Source of the DNA: Planctomycetota bacterium
Lineage (GTDB): Bacteria; Planctomycetota; UBA8108; JACQVS01
Length of the DNA stretch: 64,000 nucleotides
Direction: 5' to 3'
Assembly (NCBI GenBank): GCA_028280485.1
Contig: JANQLS010000085.1
Span: 248,001 to 312,000 of the forward strand
Within the stretch, counting starts at the first letter, position 1. Every line of letters begins with the position of its first letter. The notes under the pieces are model-generated. The model saw nothing but the letters and a program-made list of their open reading frames with translations, had not been told where the DNA came from and did no database searches. Made by a program: the position numbers and the translations under genes. Below are positions 40,611-51,100 of this stretch, piece by piece.

Positions 40611-43600
40611 CTAATCCCGCTCTTGCCGCGGATGCGGAATCGTCTTAATCGACATCGCCTTATCGCGCAACGATTGAAGCACGGGGCCCGTGTTCGGATG
40701 AGGGAAGTCACCGATCAGATTTCCATCTTCGTCTAAGAAGGCCGAAAGGTCTCTAAAGACTCCATTTCCATCCGCGTGCATGAAATTACCGTTTCCGAAT
40801 CCATAAGTTTCATTCAGGAGGGCAGAATTATCTTCTCCTACGGAATCGTCATTGGGGTGACAGCGATCACAATTTTGTGGTACTCGACTGACGGTGTGAT
40901 GGTGGAAAGGATTCCAGCCGTTCCCCACTTTACCGTCACTAGAAGTACGAACTTGCTTGTCGATGAGTTTTTGGCCGGCTTCGTCGACATAGCTCATGAA
41001 CATGCTCATCGAACTACAAAGTGGCGAAATCTTCCCTCGTTCGTTCATACCCAAGGCGAAGAAATCGATAGAGTAATCTAAGCGTTCAGCCGAAATACCA
41101 CCTTTGGTAATTTCGCCGGTCGTTTTATTCTTTTGCTGCAAGCGATCATCGACAGTGACGTGGCACCCAAAGCAGGTGAGTCTCCACGAAGTGTGACAGG
41201 TGTAACATTCCATCGAATCCGTGTGAGAAAATCCGCTCTCATTAACTCCCATCGCTTCGATCATCGCTTGGTTCTGGCCTGATTGAAGTTGATTAAAAAT
41301 CTGGGGCACTTCAAGTTCAACGTCAGAGGTGAGGAGCTTCATAAACACCGTACCATCTTCAGTTTTTCGAAGCCGTTTGAGGTCGAATCCCTTCGAAGTT
41401 TTAAACAATCCATCGGCAACATCCGCTTCGATGGCTTTTCGAACAGTACCATGGCAATCTTCACAGCGAATTCCCACTTGATGGCGCTCTGAAGAATACA
41501 TATTTCCGTCGCCGTGAACGTCTCCCCCTACGTGACAATCAGCGCACACCATCCCTGCGCTGAAGTGAAGATCGGGAGGAGTCTCGTCGTAGTTATTCCT
41601 GGAGTCTTCGTCAGTGAAATAATAATCAGCTTCGTGATTGTGAATTTCACGTCCTAAAGGCACGGCGTGGGTAGGAGTTTTCGCTTCGGGGAAGCCTCCT
41701 TCACGAATACCTCTATAAGCTAAACCGATCCTTCCACCTTGGAAGTGACAACGACCACATTGCTCGGTAGGAATAGCCGAGGTCAGTTGATGAGTTTTAG
41801 GATGCGGGGGGAAGTCCTTGTTGATGACAGGGTCTAAAGATTCTGATAATCCACTTTCGGTATAAGTCATATGACACGAAGTACAGCCCGAAGACCGATA
41901 ATTTCCGGGAGCGTTGTTATCTCCAAATGCATCGGTGTGACAAGTGGGGCATGACTTGGGCAAGTAGATATCCATACATGCTTCTAAGGTTGCGCGGTTA
42001 GCTTCAGGGTGGGGTCCTCGCAATGCTTCAAAGGATCCTACCGCTCCGGGAGGTGCTGTTTCAGGATCGAAGTGAGGATTCACTCGATCGACCGCTGCTA
42101 ACAAGGGTTGGAATTCGTCAGCGCGAGGTTGAGATCCCGTTAAGTAACGGGGCAGGGTGTAATGCCCGGCGTAGGTCGTCATGACGGAGAGATTCGTAGT
42201 GTCGACGATACTCTGGTGGCAGCCTAGTCCTGGATTTGCCGGATTACTGGAACCACAGCCGACAGTCGCAACTCTCAAGTCACCGGGATTCACGAACCTC
42301 AAGTAGTCGGGATCGACCTGGTCGAGTTGATCTTGAGCTAAGTTCTTAATGAATTGAGGACTTTCGCCCGAACTGACGTGAGCCTCGGCCCGGGTAAAGG
42401 CATTGGGGTTTCCTCCATGGCAATCCGTACAACTGAGGGGGAACCAAGGATGAGCGTCTTCAATACCGTGCCGTTCTCCTAACTCACTGAGAGGACGGTG
42501 GCAGCCTACACAACCCACTTCATCTGAACGGACATCGGAGATATCTGGGTCTGGTAAATTGCGTAAGAAATCTCGAGTGATCGTCAAGCGAAGCTTGCGA
42601 GAAAGTTCTACTCCTTGTGAGTCTGTTAATTCGATGGTGAGAAGCCCAGCAACACCGAAGAAGTGATCCAATGGAATCTCTTCATCGACGGCGAAGATCA
42701 CTCCTAAGATTTGGGCGAAGCCATCGTTTCTATTTTTTAAACTTAGGTTGCGAATGTCATCGAAGAGAACGTATTCACTGGTTTCTAAACGAGCCCGAAT
42801 CGAAACATTTTCAGAGGTATCGATACACCTAGCTTCGAAGTTCAAGCGAACTGTGACTCCTCCTTGGGCCCCAGTTCTGACACGAATGAAATCACAATTG
42901 TAGAGACGTCCGAATCCGATGGAGTTTCTTCCTGCGTAAAGAACTTGCCCGGAGGGGCAATCCGCAACGGGTTCGGCAGGTCGAACTGTGGGTTCATCTT
43001 CACAGCATTGTTGTTCGAGATTGAATACTTCTGAGGTACAACCGGTCTCGGGGTCGCAATCGGTGGTCACACAGGCATCGGGAGGATTGACCTGAAAGAC
43101 TAAGATTTCTTCCGCGGTAATTGGAGGTAATCCATTATCGGTCACTTCGACAGGGATATAGAAAGGACCCGTTTGTTCGGGGCTAGGAGTCCACGTTAAT
43201 ACTCCGTTCTCTGCATCGAGTTCAGCCCCTTCCGGTAAATTTTCAGCCTGATAAGTTAGGTCATGCCCATCGGGATCCGAAGCATTAAGGGGAATATTGA
43301 TCGCTAATCCAGTATAAGTTCGGTAGATGCCTCGAGTGGGGAATACGGGTGAAAGATTAGTGGGAGAATCTTCTGGGATCACATTGAGAATCAGCGTTCC
43401 TTCTGATTGAAAGGGAGGTGTTCCCGAATCCGTTACGGTGAAATTGATGATGTACTCCCCAGCATCTCCGTTATTAGGGCTAAATTGAATGAGGCCCGAG
43501 TTGGGATCGATGGTAATGCGTTCGTCAGCATCAGTAATTGCAAAGGTAAGATCATCTCCGTCGGGATCGGATGCGTCTACGGTGTAACTAAACACCAAAT

Positions 43601-44597
43601 TCTCTCGAATGAATTGAGTTCCCGGATCCGTAATTTGCGGCGGCAAATTTCCTTGTTCGACTCGAATCAATCCCGTGGTAACGACTCGCCGTTCGGGGGC
43701 TCGTACATCCGCAACTGCGATGCGGATACGGTGATCGCCGAGTTGATGAAAATCGGGAGTCCACTGTACTTCACCCGTGCTGGCATGGATCTCTAATCCT
43801 TCCGGCACAATTTCAAGCGTGAAGATTAAGTCATCATCATCGGGGTCACGAGCCATGACCTCAAAGTTCAATGGGATCCCCGCTGTAGCGATTAAAGTTC
43901 CAATAGGGTCGACATCGGGAACTTGATTCGGGGTATTACAGGCAAGTTGTTCTTCTCTGCTAAGAGCCTGGGGGGCTGGGCCTCCAAGGTAAAGGTAACT
44001 TAACAAATAGATGGGATCGGTGATGTCATATTCGGTAGAAGAATCGATGTCAGCAGTTGGTAAGCATACAGGGGGAGCGTGACCGAGGTAAAGATATCCT
44101 AATAAAGCTACGACATCGGAAAGGTCGACTTGTTCGTCGACATTCACATCTCCGCGAATATAGACCTGCCTAAATTCATTGGCACCTTCTTCGATCCATC
44201 GATAGATGATGTCTTGTTGTTCAGCGGAGAGTGGAGGATCTCCCCAAGGCATCTGGTCGCCAAAAGTAGGGATACCTTCAGCAATCTTTTCCCACAGTGG
44301 ACTGAGGTCGGGATTACCGGGAACGACGATGGGGGCTTCATATTGCTCACCCATACTCATCATGGTGAGGTCGTAATCGCTTAAGTCGGTTCCACTGGTT
44401 TCTAAACCTATATGGCAGAACCCGCCCCCACAAGTGTCATCGAAGATCGGTTGAACTTGAGTCCAGTAATCGACCGGAATTTGATCTTGGGCGTGGGTGA
44501 GAGGATTGAGAAAAATCCCAACAAACAAGACCAAAAGGCTAGCTTTAAAGGTGGAATGGGCGTCAGTTAAACGCCTTTTCAGTATGGACGTGCGCAT
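40611..44597 (-). CDS. Secreted multiheme c-type cytochrome with dockerin and Ig-like domains
   Basis: A 1328-residue protein with a signal peptide (FKASLLVLFVGIFLNPLTHA). Residues about 42-140 are a planctomycete cytochrome domain with an unusual CGGGFCH (56-62, CX4CH) and later PGNPDLSPLWEKI and MPWG. A two-unit dockerin sits at about 148-225 (RGDVNVDEQVDLSDVVAL, YLGHAPP, DITDPIYLLSYLYLGG). Three Ig-like domains follow (about 225-515). From residue 696 (CVGCH) to 1243 (CDRCH) there are ten canonical CxxCH motifs, plus one CX11CH (Cys-Gly...Gly-Cys-His, near 42216-42257). This gives up to twelve hemes on one chain. It should work outside the cytoplasmic membrane as an electron conduit or multiheme oxidoreductase. 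The dockerin suggests it is tethered to the surface. Confidence 0.9.
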   Translation of the reverse strand: MRTSILKRRLTDAHSTFKASLLVLFVGIFLNPLTHAQDQIPVDYWTQVQPIFDDTCGGGFCHIGLETSGTDLSDYDLTMMSMGEQYEAPIVVPGNPDLSPLWEKIAEGIPTFGDQMPWGDPPLSAEQQDIIYRWIEEGANEFRQVYIRGDVNVDEQVDLSDVVALLGYLYLGHAPPVCLPTADIDSSTEYDITDPIYLLSYLYLGGPAPQALSREEQLACNTPNQVPDVDPIGTLIATAGIPLNFEVMARDPDDDDLIFTLEIVPEGLEIHASTGEVQWTPDFHQLGDHRIRIAVADVRAPERRVVTTGLIRVEQGNLPPQITDPGTQFIRENLVFSYTVDASDPDGDDLTFAITDADERITIDPNSGLIQFSPNNGDAGEYIINFTVTDSGTPPFQSEGTLILNVIPEDSPTNLSPVFPTRGIYRTYTGLAINIPLNASDPDGHDLTYQAENLPEGAELDAENGVLTWTPSPEQTGPFYIPVEVTDNGLPPITAEEILVFQVNPPDACVTTDCDPETGCTSEVFNLEQQCCEDEPTVRPAEPVADCPSGQVLYAGRNSIGFGRLYNCDFIRVRTGAQGGVTVRLNFEARCIDTSENVSIRARLETSEYVLFDDIRNLSLKNRNDGFAQILGVIFAVDEEIPLDHFFGVAGLLTIELTDSQGVELSRKLRLTITRDFLRNLPDPDISDVRSDEVGCVGCHRPLSELGERHGIEDAHPWFPLSCTDCHGGNPNAFTRAEAHVSSGESPQFIKNLAQDQLDQVDPDYLRFVNPGDLRVATVGCGSSNPANPGLGCHQSIVDTTNLSVMTTYAGHYTLPRYLTGSQPRADEFQPLLAAVDRVNPHFDPETAPPGAVGSFEALRGPHPEANRATLEACMDIYLPKSCPTCHTDAFGDNNAPGNYRSSGCTSCHMTYTESGLSESLDPVINKDFPPHPKTHQLTSAIPTEQCGRCHFQGGRIGLAYRGIREGGFPEAKTPTHAVPLGREIHNHEADYYFTDEDSRNNYDETPPDLHFSAGMVCADCHVGGDVHGDGNMYSSERHQVGIRCEDCHGTVRKAIEADVADGLFKTSKGFDLKRLRKTEDGTVFMKLLTSDVELEVPQIFNQLQSGQNQAMIEAMGVNESGFSHTDSMECYTCHTSWRLTCFGCHVTVDDRLQQKNKTTGEITKGGISAERLDYSIDFFALGMNERGKISPLCSSMSMFMSYVDEAGQKLIDKQVRTSSDGKVGNGWNPFHHHTVSRVPQNCDRCHPNDDSVGEDNSALLNETYGFGNGNFMHADGNGVFRDLSAFLDEDGNLIGDFPHPNTGPVLQSLRDKAMSIKTIPHPRQERD

Positions 44598-45159
44598 ATT
44601 TTGTTCGAACTTAGAGACGAGTAGAAGGGATTCTACTGATGAATGAGAAACAGCACTTGGTGGAACCGTTGCTCAGATTGTAGATCCAGAGAAACTGGAT
44701 GTTACAAATAGGTATCTTCGGTGCCAAATGATGCCTATTCAGAGGCCGCTACGGTGGCCTAACCGCTCAAACCCAATTTAGTTCTAGTGGAATCGTCAGA
44801 TTCTAAGGAGGATCCCGCAGAAACTAATTTCTGTACTGACCTATTCTTAGGGATAATCCCCAGGTCATCAAGAACTGCTTGGGCTCAATTTCGAAGGAGC
44901 GATATCTCAGGGATGGAAAGAATGATCAGGACTTCCTTGCTCAAATCTAAAAATTCCCTAGGATGACTGAATGAAAGAGAATAAGAATTGTCTAATATTT
45001 TGACAAAATCTATTTCTTTTGTACCAACATTCCGAGAAGGCGTGCACTTACTAAGCTGATACTCGAGCTCGATAGACCTGTGGGGTACTATCGAAGTTCA
45101 GCTCAGAACTCTTCTCTTTCAGTTGTTAAAACATCTCAGTTGTGTTTGATTCAAAAATT
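44598..45159. other. Intergenic region between divergent genes
   Basis: This 562-base gap holds the promoters of the cytochrome gene (minus) and the gene at 45160 (plus). No gene or window-wide repeat is visible. Two short stem-loops lie at 44707-44739 (AATAGG...CCTATT) and 44743-44760 (AGGCC...GGCCT). A TTGACA at 45000-45005 has no good -10 partner. Nothing stronger is seen. Confidence 0.5.
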
Positions 45160-46575
45160 ATGCCTAGAACGACCTTATCTTCATTTGGCTTAATGAGCTT
45201 AGTCCTTGTTTTTAGCTTGGGATTCTGTGAGCTCATCCTAGATGCTCAAGAAAAGAACGAAGTCCCCTCTGATGTTGAACTTTCCTTAGCTAAAAAAACG
45301 GTTAGGGATCTTTACAGCCGACAATTCAAAAGTCGTAAGAGCGAGGATCGCATTCGTTTAGCTCGTAACTTGGTGACGAGAGGAAGCTTGGAAAGTTCAG
45401 AGCTGCCCCTCAAGTACGCCTTTTTAGATGAAGCAAGAGAGATCGCCATTAAGTTAGGTGAAGTTTCAATCGCTTTAAATGCGATTTTAGCTCTGGACGA
45501 TGCATTTGATATTCGCGAGCTGGAGCAGCGTTATCTCGCTTTAGGAGCCATCCCAACCTCTCGAGCCAAAGGGGAAGTCGCGGCCTCGATGGCTCATGCT
45601 TATTTGATGATCTCTCGAGAGCACTATAACAACGAACGATTGAGCGATTCTCGCAAGGCGATGACGCAAGCTCTAAAGTTCGTCAAGAAAAGCCGAATTA
45701 AAAGCCTCGCTTATTCCTTTGCTCAAAAAGAACGTGAACTCAAGTCAGCGGGCCTCGCCAAAGTTAAAATTGCCGCTATTGTCGATGAAGTCAAAGCAGG
45801 TACTGCGAGCCCTGAAGAAAATCTCGAAGTAGGTTCGTTCTTCTGTTTTCTACAAAATGATTGGGATACTGGAGCTCCTCTCTTAGCAATGGGATCCGAT
45901 CCTATTTTGAAAAAGTTAGCTGAGACTGAGCGAGAGGATCCTGAGGATGGCGATGCTTGCATGGCATTGGCACAGTCGTGGAAAAGATTAGCTCAAAAGC
46001 AAGAAGGAGCAGTTCGTCGAGCTTACTTAAGACGTTGTGAATACTGGTATCTTAAAGCGAGTGAATATCTTCAACATGATTCGGCTAATAAGCTCAATAT
46101 TGAAATAGATAGCTTGGCAGATCAATTGACGCGTACCGGTTTAATTGAGCCCGAAGATTTTTTAGTTCACTGTTGGATCGAACCGCGGTGGCTTCGTTAT
46201 CCATTGACACGGTTGGAGTACAGCGAGTCACGGGGAATTTGGACGGTTCGCGAAACGAGTGGAATTCATAGTCGGAGTAAAGTTTTGATTCGCAAGCCCT
46301 TGGTAGGAGATTTCAAAGCTCATGTTGAAATCAAAGGTGGGCATCGCATCGGATTAACCGCAAGTAGTGGGTTAGATAGAAATATTAGCGTTGAGCTCAG
46401 CGATTCATGGCGAACGTATCAGTTTTCTCGTAAAGGTTCAAAGTTATACTTTTTCGTCGACGGAAGAGCAGAGGAGCCTAAATATCACAAGACGACTTCA
46501 GGAATGGAGTCGTTCCTCGCTATTACATTGAAGAGTGGGCAAACGTGTCAGATTCGAGAATTGCGTTTGGAATAG
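45160..46575 (+). CDS. Secreted TPR-like protein with C-terminal LamG-like domain
   Basis: A 471-residue protein from ATG at 45160 (a GTG six codons earlier is possible). Signal peptide SSFGLMSLVLVFSLGFCEL. Residues about 35-330 are helical, TPR-like (SLAKKTVRDLYSRQFKSRKS; DEAREIAIKLGEVSIALNAI; ENLEVGSFFCFLQNDWDTGA). This combination, with 'PLLAMGSDPILKKLA' and 'YLRRCEYWYLKA', is frequent in planctomycete secreted proteins. The last about 95 residues are beta-rich (HRIGLTASSGLDRNISVELS...KLYFFVDGRAEE), like a sugar-binding or laminin G-like sandwich. The function is unknown. It ends only 4 bases before the convergent gene at 46580. Confidence 0.8.
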   Translation: MPRTTLSSFGLMSLVLVFSLGFCELILDAQEKNEVPSDVELSLAKKTVRDLYSRQFKSRKSEDRIRLARNLVTRGSLESSELPLKYAFLDEAREIAIKLGEVSIALNAILALDDAFDIRELEQRYLALGAIPTSRAKGEVAASMAHAYLMISREHYNNERLSDSRKAMTQALKFVKKSRIKSLAYSFAQKERELKSAGLAKVKIAAIVDEVKAGTASPEENLEVGSFFCFLQNDWDTGAPLLAMGSDPILKKLAETEREDPEDGDACMALAQSWKRLAQKQEGAVRRAYLRRCEYWYLKASEYLQHDSANKLNIEIDSLADQLTRTGLIEPEDFLVHCWIEPRWLRYPLTRLEYSESRGIWTVRETSGIHSRSKVLIRKPLVGDFKAHVEIKGGHRIGLTASSGLDRNISVELSDSWRTYQFSRKGSKLYFFVDGRAEEPKYHKTTSGMESFLAITLKSGQTCQIRELRLE

Positions 46576-46579
46576 ACGG

Positions 46580-47833
46580 TTACAATTTAAAAAACTGCTT
46601 CGCATTCTCATTCAAAATCTTCTTACCCAAACGCAGGGCGTCGCTCTCATTGAAATATCCCGATTGAACTTTTTCCTCAAGCACTTCAGCGATTAATTTA
46701 CGCGCTTGGCTTAAAGCGGCGTAAGTCTCTTCTAAATGCCAATTGTCACCTCCTAACATCATGCGTGACTCATCGGGTAACACTTCGATGGCCTCGTGAA
46801 ATGCGAGCTTAAAATGGGAGGGACTGAGAAGAAACGACCACGTTAAATCTAACCAGATATTTCGATAAACAAACGCCATTCCTAAGAGGTCACGGCTCCA
46901 CGGATAGGCAAAGTGCATTAATAAATAACGGGTTTTGGGGTGTCGTTCAATTAAATGAGCTACGTTAAGGGGATGAGAGCCGCGGATATTCGCCGTTCCT
47001 AAATGCATTTGTACGGGAATATCTTTTTCACCAGCTAACCGACTGATGTGATCGACGATAAAATCGCCAAAGGCTTTTTTACGCTCGGAATTCGGCTGTG
47101 GGTCTCCCCAACATTCGCGTGCGAGTTGTTCATCAGGAGGGTCGTATTGAAGGCCACGGTCGTAGGCGATGGCATCTTTGAGCGCAACTTGGTGGCGATC
47201 TTTTAACGTATCTAGAAGGTGCTCCAAAAAATTCAGGTAGTCATCAAAGGAATTCAACTGAATGCCGAATCGACTCGCAAACTCATGAGCATTCGTTCCA
47301 TTGTGTTCGCAAGAGTCTGGATGCCAGCCGTAAGCTAATGCATTGATTCGGAGAACGGAAAGATACTTAGGTCCTAAGTTCTTCTTCGCATCCAAAAGAG
47401 GGTCGGCATAGCAATCGGTGATGATCGTATCGATGTTGGAACGAGTTAAAACTTCCCATTGCCAATCAGGATCTTTGTGGCGAGCTTTGATCCTTTTATC
47501 CAACTCTTGCCAGTTTTCTTGAGTGATCTCAGGTTTGTCTAAATTGTAAAGATCTTTCAAGCCGTGAATTAAAGTGCGAATAAAGGCGTTGGATCCGCTT
47601 CCCTCTAAATACCCCGCTAAATCTTCCCACTGAGTTTCATCGCTAAATCCATGGTCTTCACCTCGTTCTTGACCTTCTAAAGGATACGGTCTCTCTTGCG
47701 TCCAACCCGGATAGCTTTGTTGAAGAAGCTTCAAGAGTCCTACATCTCGATCCAAGAGAGTCTCGGGCATATGATGCTCATGAACATCGAGGATGGGTTC
47801 ATTGAGGATGAGGTCGCGGATAGGGTTGCTCAT
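46580..47833 (-). CDS. Amidohydrolase-family (PF04909-like) metal-dependent hydrolase
   Basis: A 417-residue TIM-barrel protein. The N-terminal metal motif is ILDVHEHHMPE (His-x-His). A later His appears in VQMHLGTANIRGSHP, another in YLLMHFAYPW, and an Asp in MMLGGDNWHLEETY. The spacing matches the amidohydrolase_2 branch, which includes decarboxylases and lactonases, and overall size also resembles uronate isomerase relatives. No signal peptide, so cytoplasmic. The substrate is not evident, and no neighbour suggests a pathway. Its stop lies 4 bases from that of the convergent gene. Confidence 0.85.
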   Translation of the reverse strand: MSNPIRDLILNEPILDVHEHHMPETLLDRDVGLLKLLQQSYPGWTQERPYPLEGQERGEDHGFSDETQWEDLAGYLEGSGSNAFIRTLIHGLKDLYNLDKPEITQENWQELDKRIKARHKDPDWQWEVLTRSNIDTIITDCYADPLLDAKKNLGPKYLSVLRINALAYGWHPDSCEHNGTNAHEFASRFGIQLNSFDDYLNFLEHLLDTLKDRHQVALKDAIAYDRGLQYDPPDEQLARECWGDPQPNSERKKAFGDFIVDHISRLAGEKDIPVQMHLGTANIRGSHPLNVAHLIERHPKTRYLLMHFAYPWSRDLLGMAFVYRNIWLDLTWSFLLSPSHFKLAFHEAIEVLPDESRMMLGGDNWHLEETYAALSQARKLIAEVLEEKVQSGYFNESDALRLGKKILNENAKQFFKL

Positions 47834-48178
47834 TGGTTGAAGTTTCAGGTTGAAATTTACAGGTGAAGCCTTTAGCTGAGGTTGCTAAGTTTTAAAGTGT
47901 TCAATCTACTAAATTCTTTAATTTAGATGAATGAATTATCAATATTTATAGGGGTAAAAGGATTATTTTGTCCTTAATCTTTAGCTTGCTGATTTGATTT
48001 GTTGATTCGTGAGGTGAATTTAAATATATAAAATTTAGTATTTAGCAATAGATCATTAGTTTAATTATTGGTTGATTATCAATCGTCTTTGCTTATTGTA
48101 TTCGTGTTAATAGTTTTTCTGTTCCGTTAGTGGTTGAACAATTTATTTCTTGTTTGAATGAATTAGATAGGGGGGAGA
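47834..48178. other. AT-rich intergenic promoter region
   Basis: This 345-base gap between divergent genes is clearly more AT-rich than the rest of the window, with runs such as TTTAAATATATAAAATTTAG around 48018. No repeat copy is present. GGGGGAG at 48170-48176 is a strong ribosome binding site for 48179. I cannot single out a promoter. Confidence 0.5.
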
Positions 48179-51100
48179 ATGGCATTCCGTTTTTCTATTC
48201 TTAAGGCTTCTTGTTTATTTAATGCGTTTGTTTTTATTCTTTTTTTGAACCCAGTATTACAGGCCGAAATGCTCCCAGATGTAATGGCGCGTTATCCGCT
48301 CGATGGGCATACGAATAATACAGCAGCTCACGAGAATCATGGGGCGGTACATGGGGCAACGACGACGGATGTAACAACCACGGGAAGTCAAACAATTCAG
48401 GATGCTGCTTATCACTTTGATGGAATCGACGATTACATCAACTTGGGTAATTCGATTGATATTGTAAATTCGTCTGGATTTTCGATCTCAGCTTGGGCGA
48501 AGGCGGATGACCTTATTTATAATAACGAGAATCGAACTCGCCCAATCGTTTTTAAAAGGAAGTATGGGACAACTCCTAGATCATTTGTTCCTCAATTTCA
48601 AATCCTTTTTGATGGGAGGGGAGGAGATGACCGCGTTAGTTTTTTTATGGCTAAACAAACCGCTGGTGATGAACGAGAGTTTGTCGAAAGTCCTAAAAAT
48701 AAAGTAGCACCGCATCAGTGGTACCATGTTGTTGCAACGTATGATGCTGTTACGGGTGAAATGGTTCTTTATTTAGATGGAGCTTCTCAAGGTAGTAAAA
48801 CCAATGATAACCCTCCCACTTCTTTAAATTTTTCTACTCATGACGTCTTGATTGGAAGAACAACTTATGGCGATCAATTTCAAGGCAAGATTGATGATGT
48901 TCAGTTTTATAATCGCGTCTTGAGTGAAGCAGAAGTAGGTATTCTTTACAACGGTGGTGAAAATCCCAATCTAGAAAACACGGATCATTTAACGGCTCAC
49001 TATTCCTTTGAAGGAAATCCAGATGACGTAAGTGGTCATGACTACAACGGTATACTTCAGGATTTTGGAGGTGGACCTGTAAATGAACCTAATTTGGTAG
49101 ATGGTTACGACGGGCAATCCAATTCAGCATATTATTTTACAGGTGGTGACTACGGTATCAACCTCGGCCAAATCGCCGACCCCGCAAGCGCTGCTGGATT
49201 TACCGTTTCCGCTTGGGCTAAGGCAGAAGATCTTTACTATGGGGGTGAAAATCGAGTTCGACCTATCGTTTTTAAGCAAAAGTATTCAGGGCCAGCTTGG
49301 GCTCCGCAATTCGGTTTGATGTTCGATGGTCGCTTCAATAAAGATATCGCTAGCTTCTTTGTTGCCAAGAATGACACTTTAGATGGTCGTGAATTTGTAT
49401 CTACATTGTCGGCTCCAAATTGTGAGAAAATTAGAATCGATGAATGGTATCACGTGACGGGGGTTTACGATGCAACGACTAGTCAAATAAAAATATATCT
49501 AAACGGTAGCCTTAAAGAAACGAAGACTCACACTCTACCACCCAAAATTGGATCTTGGCATGACGTCATGATTGGAAGATCGTCAAACGGGGATAACTTT
49601 CACGGTTCCATCGATGACGTTAGGCTTTATCACCGCGCGTTGAGTGATGCAGAAATCGCAAGCCTTGCGGGCACACCTCCTCCAAGTACGAATCCACCAG
49701 GCTTAATGATTTTAGAGCCAACCCAGAACCAAATTACGGGGCAAACATCTATTTTCGTAAGAGCTCATGTGAGTCACGATTCGAACACCACGGTTACTTC
49801 AACTCCTGCTGGTATGAATGTTTCGTTGCCAGATATTGGAGGTACTGCCGAAGGAACGGTTCCCCTCAGTCAAGAAGGGGAGAATACGATCACCATACGA
49901 GCTGAAGACCCCTGTGGATATTACTCTGAAGAAACAGTTACGGTCATTCGAGATACGGAAAACCCAATAGTAATCGTACCTTCTCCTGGTACTACTTTTT
50001 CGGTGTCTCAGACTTCAGTTCAAGTTTCACTCGATATATTTGATACCACTCAAACAACCGTCGACTTTCACAATGGTGTTGTTACGGTTCCAGCAGGAGG
50101 TGGGCTAGTGTTCGGGGAAATTCAAAATTTAGTCCCCGGGATTAATGAAGTGGTGCTTACTGTGACGGATCAGGTGGGTTTAGCTACACCCGTTACCTTC
50201 TTTATCATCTTGGATCAAGATTCACCCATCGTGACGATTGATTCTCCTGATAACGGGGCTTTTTTCGGAGTTGGAGAAGAAATGATCACAGTCGGTGTGA
50301 CGATTGATGATATCTCTCCAACTGACACAATCTCAATACCCAGTGGGGTTGTTTCAGGTTCACTACCGACTGGAGGGGGAATTTTACCTGGAGTTTGGAA
50401 TCTATCTGAAGGCTTGAATACTTTAACCGTAACTGCTTCAGACATGATCAATCCCGATGGCTCAGCTACGGTTTCCGTTATCTTAGATACCATTGATCCT
50501 TTGATCGGAAATATCACTCCCGTTGTAGGAGCGGTGGTCGCTGAAACTCCGATTATTCTAGAGGTTGATATAACCGATGCCAATACGACAACAGTTACTA
50601 TCGATGGTAATGTAAGTACAGTCGCCGGTGGAGCTACAAGAACTGTTAGTCAATCAGTAGATCTCCTCGAAGGATCAAATGATATTGTAATTGCTGCAGT
50701 AGATCCGGCTGGGAATGAACTGAGTGTGACTCATACGATTATATTGAATAGTCCCCCTGTTCCTGACATTGCTTGCGAACAGATCGTCGACACAGGATCA
50801 CAGATTCTTTTTCGTTTTGATGGCTCCGGAACTGCCGATCCAGGGGATGCGATTGAAGACCTAACTTTTAGATGGACTCTTAATGGTTCTGTAATTTGTG
50901 ATGGTGATTCTACTGCTTGCCTAACAGTTGAAGAGAACCTTGATCCGGGGACGCACACCGTTACCTTGCTGGTGACCGATCCTCTTGGAGCAACAGGTGA
51001 GACCTCTAAGACGGTAACTGTTGATCCAAATAGTTTGTCGTCTTTCTCAATTGATCGAGCAGTCGTCAATTGGGGAAACAACAATGTTCGAATTGTGGTA

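Noticed and set aside
44707..44760. A riboswitch in the cytochrome leader region
   Set aside because: The stems are short and far from the start codon, and no known riboswitch core is recognised.
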